Positions 6,908 through 10,669 of a DNA stretch of 10,669 bases are shown one piece after another. The translations under genes were made by a program, and so were the position numbers. Source of the stretch: Xanthobacteraceae bacterium (lineage in GTDB: Bacteria > Pseudomonadota > Alphaproteobacteria > Rhizobiales > Xanthobacteraceae); assembly GCA_030039105.1 (NCBI GenBank), contig JASHQO010000257.1, positions 1-10,669 of the forward strand, written 5' to 3'. The notes under the pieces are model-generated. The model did not search any database. It was not told the origin of the DNA and saw only the letters and a program-made list of their open reading frames with translations. The first letter of the stretch is position 1. Each line of letters begins with the position of its first letter.

Positions 6908-7636
6908 CTAGTCCTCCGGAATGAAGGCGCCGGGCGGAATCTGTCCGGGCGCCACGTAGGCATGGTAGAGCGCGTCCAGCATCGCCCACAGCACGTCGCA
7001 CTTGAACACCAGCGCAGCCAGAACCTGCTGCTGCTCGCCGGGGGTGCGGGCGTGACGCTTGACGTAGTCGAGGGCAAACCGGGAGTCGCGCTCGGCCAGC
7101 GGCGGGCGCTGTGAAAAATACGCCAGCGTCTCCGCCGTGACGAACTTGTAGCTTTTCAGCATGCCGTCGATGCGCTCCGAGATGATCTGCGGCGAGAACA
7201 ACTCGGTGAGCGACGAGGCGATCGCCTCCAGCAACGTTTTTTCGCGAACGAAATGCACGTAGGCCTCGACGGCAAACCTGGTCGCCGGCAACAGCCCGCG
7301 CAGCGACATGACGTAGTCGCGGTCGAGACCGAGCCCGTCGGTGAGCTTGAGCCAGCGCGCGATGCCGCCTTCACCCTCGCGTTCGCCGTCATGATCGACC
7401 AGGCGGCTGCGCCATTCGCGGCGCGTCGCGGCATCGTCGCAGCGCGCGATCAGGCTCGCGTCCTTGGCCGGAATCGTCGCCTGGTAATAGTAGCGATTGA
7501 GCGCCCAGGCCTGGACCTGGCCCTTGCTGCATTGGCCGCCGTGCAGCAGTTCGTGGAACGGATGCAGCCGGTGATAGCGCCGGGCACCGATGTCGCGCAG
7601 CGCGGCTTCCAGCTCCGGCGGCGTCATCAGCTTCAC
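6908..7636 (-). CDS. pqqC: PqqC, pyrroloquinoline-quinone synthase
   Basis: 242 residues, matching the 235-255 typical for the family. PqqC is a cofactor-free oxidase that performs the final ring closure and eight-electron oxidation to PQQ. Conserved blocks are YHRLHPFHELLHGG (21-34, His-rich active-site helix), NRYYYQATIPAKDASLIARC (47-66), DHDG (81-84), and EAYVHFVREKTLLEAIASS (124-142, with H128 and R131). The ending is LDALYHAYVAPG and PPGAFIPED. GTG 7636 overlaps the pqqB stop by 4 bases (GTGA) and has GGAGG 7 bases upstream; ATG 7627 is in frame but 16 bases from that site. Tight overlap indicates translational coupling with pqqB. Confidence 0.96.
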   Translation of the reverse strand: MKLMTPPELEAALRDIGARRYHRLHPFHELLHGGQCSKGQVQAWALNRYYYQATIPAKDASLIARCDDAATRREWRSRLVDHDGEREGEGGIARWLKLTDGLGLDRDYVMSLRGLLPATRFAVEAYVHFVREKTLLEAIASSLTELFSPQIISERIDGMLKSYKFVTAETLAYFSQRPPLAERDSRFALDYVKRHARTPGEQQQVLAALVFKCDVLWAMLDALYHAYVAPGQIPPGAFIPED

Positions 7637-8550
7637 AGCACGACCTCCAGGCCGTCTTCGGCGACTTCCCAGCCGGCCGCCACGACCCGTTCGCGTTCGG
7701 GCGAGCCGTCGATCAGGATCGGATTGGTGTTATTGATGTGCACGAAGATGCGCCGCGCGCGCAAGCCCGACAGCGCGGCGAGCGAGCCGTCCGGACCGTC
7801 GAGCGGCATGTGGCCCATGCGGCGGCCGGTCTTCAATCCGGTGCCGGTCGCGATCATCTCGTCGTCGCTGAACAGCGTGCCGTCGAACATGACGACGTCG
7901 GCACGGGCGAGGCGATCCTGCACCGCCGGCGTGACCGCCGCCGCGCCCGGCACGTAAGCGAGCCGCGCGGTGCCGACGCAGATTTCCACCCCGACATTGG
8001 CCGACGTTTCAGTCGCGGTGTCGGGATCGTCGCCTTCGAGATAAAGCGGCACCTTGCCGGGAACGATGAACAGCGCCGCCGTCATGTCGCCGCCGAGATC
8101 GAAGCGCTCGCCGGGAACGACGGCGCGGCGCGCCACCACATCCGCTGCGAGCGCCGAGAACATCGGGTTGTCGGCGACCGCTGCCAGCGTCGCCGCGGTG
8201 CCATAGAGCGCAAACGGCGCGCGTTCGCGCAGGCTGAGCAGTCCGGCGGTCTGGTCGATCTCGGCGCCGGTCAGCACCACGCCGGCAATCGGGCTGCCGC
8301 GCCCTTCGCCGCGCGGATGCAGGCTTTGGTTCGCATGAATTTGCGCCCGCAGGTCGGGCGCGGCGTTGAGCAGGATCCAGCGCTCGCCGTCAGCCGAAAC
8401 GGCGAGGCTCGCTTGGGTCCGCGGCTTGACGCGTTTGTCGCCGGCCCAGGCCAGGCGACAGACGGCGCATCGACAATTCCACTGCGGAAAGCCTCCGCCC
8501 GCCGCGGCACCGAGAACGATGGCGGCAAGGCGAGCCACTTTGCGCCCCAT
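7633..8550 (-). CDS. pqqB: PqqB, metallo-beta-lactamase-fold PQQ biosynthesis protein
   Basis: 305 residues from ATG 8550. PqqB belongs to the metallo-beta-lactamase fold and is reported to hydroxylate the Glu-Tyr derived intermediate before PqqC acts. Hallmarks are VLGAAAGGGFPQWNCRC (12-28), the zinc site C26-R-C28-AV-C31, LTGAEIDQTAGLL (93-105, replacing the usual HxHxDH), VMFDGTLFSDDEM (220-232), GHMPLDG (246-252) and FVHINNTNPIL (269-279). The start is uncertain: ATG 8550 has no clear ribosome-binding site, while GTG 8538 (301 residues) is preceded by a GGGG 6 bases upstream and gives an N-terminus closer to family length. The frame remains open up to 8730 but that part overlaps pqqA. 31 bases separate it from pqqA. 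Confidence 0.95.
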   Translation of the reverse strand: MGRKVARLAAIVLGAAAGGGFPQWNCRCAVCRLAWAGDKRVKPRTQASLAVSADGERWILLNAAPDLRAQIHANQSLHPRGEGRGSPIAGVVLTGAEIDQTAGLLSLRERAPFALYGTAATLAAVADNPMFSALAADVVARRAVVPGERFDLGGDMTAALFIVPGKVPLYLEGDDPDTATETSANVGVEICVGTARLAYVPGAAAVTPAVQDRLARADVVMFDGTLFSDDEMIATGTGLKTGRRMGHMPLDGPDGSLAALSGLRARRIFVHINNTNPILIDGSPERERVVAAGWEVAEDGLEVVL

Positions 8551-8581
8551 CCAAGGGGATCGCGAGGACGAACGTTGCGGA

Positions 8582-8659
8582 TCAGAACTCGGCCGGCAGG
8601 TAGCCGTTGATCTCGAGGCCGATGCAGATTTCGACGAGAGTCGGAGTTGTCCACGCCAT
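8582..8659 (-). CDS. pqqA: PqqA, PQQ precursor peptide
   Basis: 25 residues beginning MAWTTPTLVEIC and ending LEINGYLPAEF. PqqA is the ribosomal precursor whose Glu and Tyr side chains become PQQ; the required E-x3-Y is here E16-ING-Y20, and the EIC(I)GLEI context is typical of alphaproteobacterial PqqA. ATG 8659 is preceded by AAAGGGA about 6 bases upstream. It lies directly upstream of pqqB, in the order pqqABCDE. The gene is too short for most length cut-offs, hence easily missed. Confidence 0.96.
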   Translation of the reverse strand: MAWTTPTLVEICIGLEINGYLPAEF

Positions 8660-8684
8660 GGTCGTTCCCTTTCACATCGCTCGC

Positions 8685-8708
8685 AGGGTCCGGTCTTGCG
8701 CCGGCCCT
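8685..8708 (-). other. Hairpin in the pqqA leader
   Basis: Arms AGGGTCCGG (8685-8693) and CCGGCCCT (8701-8708) pair over 8 bp with one bulged base and a 7-base loop. In the pqqA transcript it would sit 26 bases upstream of the start. It could stabilise the short pqqA message or tune its translation; no known riboswitch is recognised. Function is inference. Confidence 0.35.
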
Positions 8709-8734
8709 CGTGCGTCCCGAATAGGGCCACTCAG

Positions 8735-8762
8735 AGTAGATCGAAGCCGCGCCGGCAGGCAA
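8735..8762 (-). promoter_or_regulatory. Weak candidate promoter of the pqq operon
   Basis: On the minus strand TTGCCT (8762-8757) and TCTACT (8740-8735) are 16 bases apart, each matching 4 of 6 sigma70 consensus positions, about 76 bases upstream of pqqA. By-eye proposal only. Confidence 0.3.
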
Positions 8763-8800
8763 GGGGGGCTCGCGACGGCCTGGGCTCGGCGGTCGCACGC

Positions 8801-8849
8801 GGGCCGCTAAGACCGGGCCGCTAAGACCGGGCCGCTAAGATCGGGCCGC
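8801..8849. repeat. 14-bp tandem repeat, 3.5 copies, upstream of pqqA
   Basis: The unit GGGCCGCTAAGACC occurs at 8801-8814, 8815-8828 and 8829-8842 (one C-to-T change), with a partial copy GGGCCGC at 8843-8849. Because 14 is not a multiple of 3, the TAA in each copy falls in a different plus-strand frame. The 13-mer GCGGGCCGCTAAG also occurs in the minus-strand end of the dehydrogenase gene (4158-4170). It lies in the divergent intergenic region, on the pqq side. Confidence 0.9.
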
Positions 8850-8928
8850 CTCGCTTGCGGAGCGTCAGCATCTGTGCGCATTGAGGGGGGGTGGGACACA
8901 GAGCCATCTGTTTCCCGCCCCGTCTTTC

Positions 8929-8980
8929 GCCGACACTGACGCCTGCCGATACTGACTGACGTATGCCGACACTGACGTAT
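8929..8980. repeat. Three imperfect 16-bp direct repeats, possible operator array
   Basis: Copies of GCCGAYACTGACGTAT begin at 8929 (GCCGACACTGACG, then diverges), 8945 (GCCGATACTGAC plus TGACGTAT, with a 4-base insertion) and 8965 (perfect, ending 8980). They overlap the putative promoter of the binding-protein gene. Such arrays near a promoter commonly bind a regulator; which one is unknown. Confidence 0.75.
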
Positions 8981-8983
8981 AAA
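8956..8983 (+). promoter_or_regulatory. Candidate promoter of the ABC binding-protein gene
   Basis: CTGACG (8956-8961) and TATAAA (8978-8983) spaced by 16 bases, 53 bases before the ATG. Both hexamers fall in or next to the direct repeats at 8929-8980. An inverted repeat ATCGG-CC-CCGAT (8985-8996) lies just downstream. The rest of 8850-8928 holds nothing I can assign. Confidence 0.45.
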
Positions 8984-9036
8984 CATCGGCCCCGATCGGC
9001 GCCCCGAACGAAGAACCGCTTTGTGGAGGAAAAACC

Positions 9037-10314
9037 ATGTCTCAACCCATAACCCGACGCGGCGTGAATGCCGGGATTGGCGCGGCGCTCGCGGCGCCGG
9101 CATTGACGGCACGCGCCTTTGCCCAAGGCGGCGGCGAGCCGATCAAGGTCGGCTTCAGCATGTCGTTGACCGGCCCGCTCGCTGCCAACGGCAAGCAGGC
9201 CCTGCTCGGAGCCAAAATCTGGCAGGAGGACGTCAACGCCAAGGGCGGGCTGCTCGGCCGCCAGGTCCAGGTCGTCGATTATGACGACCAGTCCAACCCG
9301 TCGACGGTGCCGGGCATCTACACCAAGCTGCTCGACGTCGATAAGTGCGACCTCGTGGTTAGCCCCTATGCGACCAATATGGTGGCGCCCGCCATCCCGG
9401 TGGTGATGCAGAAGGGCAAGGTTTTCATCAGCCTGTTTGCGCTGGCCGCCAACAGCGAATTCCACTATCCGAAATATTTCTCGATGCTGCCGTCCGGCCC
9501 GACTCCGAAGGAATCCTTCACCGAAGGCTTCTTCCAGACGGCGGTGGCGCAGAATCCGAAGCCGGCGACGGTGGCGATCGCCGCCGAGGACGCCGAATTC
9601 TCGCGCAATGCCGCCGAGGGGGCGCGCGCCAACGTCAAGAAATTCGGCCTCAGCAGCGTCTACGACAAGACCTATCCGCCGAACACGACCGACTTCTCGC
9701 CGATCGTGCGCGCCATCCAGGCAACCAATGCCGACCTCGTGGTGTTCTGCTCCTATCCGCTGAGCTCGGTCGGCCTGTTGCTGTCGGCCAACGAGCTTGG
9801 GCTCAGGCCGAAGATGCTGGGCGGCGCCATGGTCGGCCTGCAGGCCACGGTGTTCAAGGACAAGCTGAAATCCAAGCTCAACGGCGTGACCAATTACGAG
9901 ACCTGGGTGCCGTCGCCGAGGCTGATGGCGCCGGCCGCCGACTTCTTCAAGAAGTACCAGGCCCGCGCCCAGTCCGAAGGCGTCGATCCGCTCGGCTACT
10001 ATCTGGGCGGTTGGGGCTATGCCTATCTGCAGGTGCTGGGCGCCGCCGTCACCGGCGCCAAGAGCATCAACGACGACAAGGTCGCCGACTATCTGCGCAA
10101 CCACTCGTTCGACACCATCATGGCGGCCGGCATCAAGTTCGGCAAAGACGGCGAGTGGACCAAGTCGGGGATGCTGCAGGTGCAGTATCACGACCTCACC
10201 GATGCCGCGAACCTCGATACCTGGCGCGGCATGAGCTACCAGACGGTGATCACGCCGCCCGACGAGAAGACCGGCACCTTGATCTATCCGTACGCCAACG
10301 CGCTGAAGAGCTGA
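9037..10314 (+). CDS. ABC transporter substrate-binding protein, branched-chain amino acid (LivK) type
   Basis: 425 residues; ATG 9037 follows GGAGGA (9025-9030) by 6 bases. The leader carries TRRGVN (6-11), a hydrophobic stretch and ARAFA before Q30, so export by the Tat route is likely. The mature part starts IKVGFSMSLTGPLAANGKQ, the diagnostic first strand of type 1 periplasmic binding proteins (Peripla_BP_6/LivK family), then GAKIWQEDVNAKGGLLGRQV (about 59-78), VVSPYATNMVAPAIPV, AIAAEDAEFSRNAAEGA, TDFSPIVRAIQATNADLVVF and GYYLGGWGYAYLQVLGAAV. It captures a solute in the periplasm for a Liv-type permease not present in the window. The family binds amino acids, amides, urea or aromatic acids; the ligand cannot be read from sequence. 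It is followed 56 bases later by a MetE-like gene on the same strand. It is the first gene after a repeat-bearing promoter region and is probably its own regulated unit. Confidence 0.92.
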   Translation: MSQPITRRGVNAGIGAALAAPALTARAFAQGGGEPIKVGFSMSLTGPLAANGKQALLGAKIWQEDVNAKGGLLGRQVQVVDYDDQSNPSTVPGIYTKLLDVDKCDLVVSPYATNMVAPAIPVVMQKGKVFISLFALAANSEFHYPKYFSMLPSGPTPKESFTEGFFQTAVAQNPKPATVAIAAEDAEFSRNAAEGARANVKKFGLSSVYDKTYPPNTTDFSPIVRAIQATNADLVVFCSYPLSSVGLLLSANELGLRPKMLGGAMVGLQATVFKDKLKSKLNGVTNYETWVPSPRLMAPAADFFKKYQARAQSEGVDPLGYYLGGWGYAYLQVLGAAVTGAKSINDDKVADYLRNHSFDTIMAAGIKFGKDGEWTKSGMLQVQYHDLTDAANLDTWRGMSYQTVITPPDEKTGTLIYPYANALKS

Positions 10315-10318
10315 ACGA

Positions 10319-10335
10319 TCTCCCCCCGCGGGAGA
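10319..10335 (+). terminator. Short intercistronic hairpin after the binding-protein gene
   Basis: TCTCCC (10319-10324) and GGGAGA (10330-10335) form a 6-bp stem with a 5-base loop, followed by GCTTGAATTTT. The T-run is weak and displaced, so partial termination or mRNA 3'-end stabilisation is more likely than full termination. Confidence 0.35.
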
Positions 10336-10370
10336 GCTTGAATTTTCGACGGGGAATGGGAGACAAAGCC

Positions 10371-10669
10371 ATGCTGTTTCCCACCTCCCTCGTCGGCTCC
10401 TACCCGCAGCCGGACTGGCTGATCGACCGCGACAAGCTGTCGAAGCAGGTGCCGCGGGTGCGCGCCGACGATCTGTGGCTGGTGCCGCCGGCAAAGCTCG
10501 AAGCGGCGCAGGACGACGCCACTATCCTCGCCATCCGCGACCAGGAGCGCGCCGGGCTCGACATCGTCACCGACGGCGAGCAGCGGCGCGAAAGCTATTC
10601 CAACCGCTTTGCCACTGCGCTCGACGGCATCGACATCGAGCAGCCGGGCACCGTGATCAACCGCAGCGG
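10371..10669 (+). CDS. MetE-like (cobalamin-independent methionine synthase family) protein, 3' truncated
   Basis: 99 codons are visible before the window ends. The N-terminus MLFPTSLVGSYPQPDWLID and the later DQERAGLDIVTDGEQRRESYSNRF (about 67-90) match the start of COG0620/UROD-MetE family barrels: the S-Y-P motif near the N-terminus and the D-G-E-x-x-R motif at the second strand. In short single-barrel members the substrate is often not homocysteine, so methyltransferase is a safer call than methionine synthase. ATG 10371 follows GGGAG (10358-10362) by 8 bases; an in-frame ATG at 10356 has its only G-rich stretch directly adjacent and is less likely. The zinc-ligand region would lie outside the window. 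It probably shares a transcript with the binding-protein gene. Confidence 0.85.
   Translation, partial: MLFPTSLVGSYPQPDWLIDRDKLSKQVPRVRADDLWLVPPAKLEAAQDDATILAIRDQERAGLDIVTDGEQRRESYSNRFATALDGIDIEQPGTVINRS

Noticed and set aside
6904..7077. Longer PqqD, or a PqqC-PqqD fusion
   Set aside because: The extension lies in another frame over the conserved pqqC 3' end and reads as low-complexity Arg/Ser/Cys; PqqC ends with its own TAG at 6908-6910.
8801..8980. CRISPR array or origin iterons
   Set aside because: Repeats are too short (14-16 bp), have no unique spacers of regular length, and no cas or replication gene is nearby.
8821..10494. Long open frame on the minus strand opposite the ABC binding protein (557 codons)
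   Set aside because: Composition typical of antisense to a high-GC gene, no domain recognisable, and it runs through the promoter region and the MetE-like start.

Overview
The window is GC-rich (codon third positions mostly G/C), gene-dense and uses GTG starts freely. The PqqA and PqqE sequences, the SsuB/TauB-type ATPase, the LivK-type binding protein with a twin-arginine leader and the small 'CPPGTC' secreted protein all suggest an alphaproteobacterium of the Hyphomicrobiales (Bradyrhizobium/Xanthobacteraceae neighbourhood). The lineage is inferred from sequence style and was not tested by a search.

Layout. (1) 1-762, plus strand: 3' part of an ABC transporter ATPase of the nitrate/sulfonate/taurine type, cut by the window edge. 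(2) 763-3471, plus strand: a three-gene unit with a BlaI/MecI-type repressor, an M56 (BlaR1/MecR1-type) membrane metallopeptidase, and a 69-residue secreted Cys-containing peptide. A promoter with an overlapping palindromic operator precedes it. The M56 protein lacks the usual penicillin-binding sensor domain and instead carries three tandem copies of a roughly 95-residue module resembling DUF3471. (3) 8659-3508, minus strand: a complete pqqABCDE operon, including the 25-codon pqqA that is easily missed. It is followed by a periplasmic PQQ-dependent sugar (sorbosone/glucose-type) dehydrogenase and, beyond a strong hairpin, a diheme c-type cytochrome. (4) 8660-9036: a divergent intergenic region with two unrelated short repeat clusters. 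One is a 14-bp tandem repeat on the pqq side; the other is three imperfect 16-bp direct repeats overlapping the putative promoter of the next gene. (5) 9037-10669, plus strand: a branched-chain-amino-acid-type ABC substrate-binding protein, followed by the 5' part of a MetE-like (cobalamin-independent methionine synthase family) gene.

How the genes work together. PqqA is the peptide precursor; PqqD presents it to the radical SAM enzyme PqqE, which crosslinks its Glu and Tyr. PqqB and PqqC carry out late steps to PQQ. The dehydrogenase would use PQQ in the periplasm and could pass electrons to the diheme cytochrome, so the minus-strand block looks like a self-contained cofactor, enzyme and electron-acceptor module. 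The BlaI/M56 unit looks like an independent signal-sensing proteolytic switch whose input is unknown. The least ordinary element is the triple-module sensor on the M56 protease.
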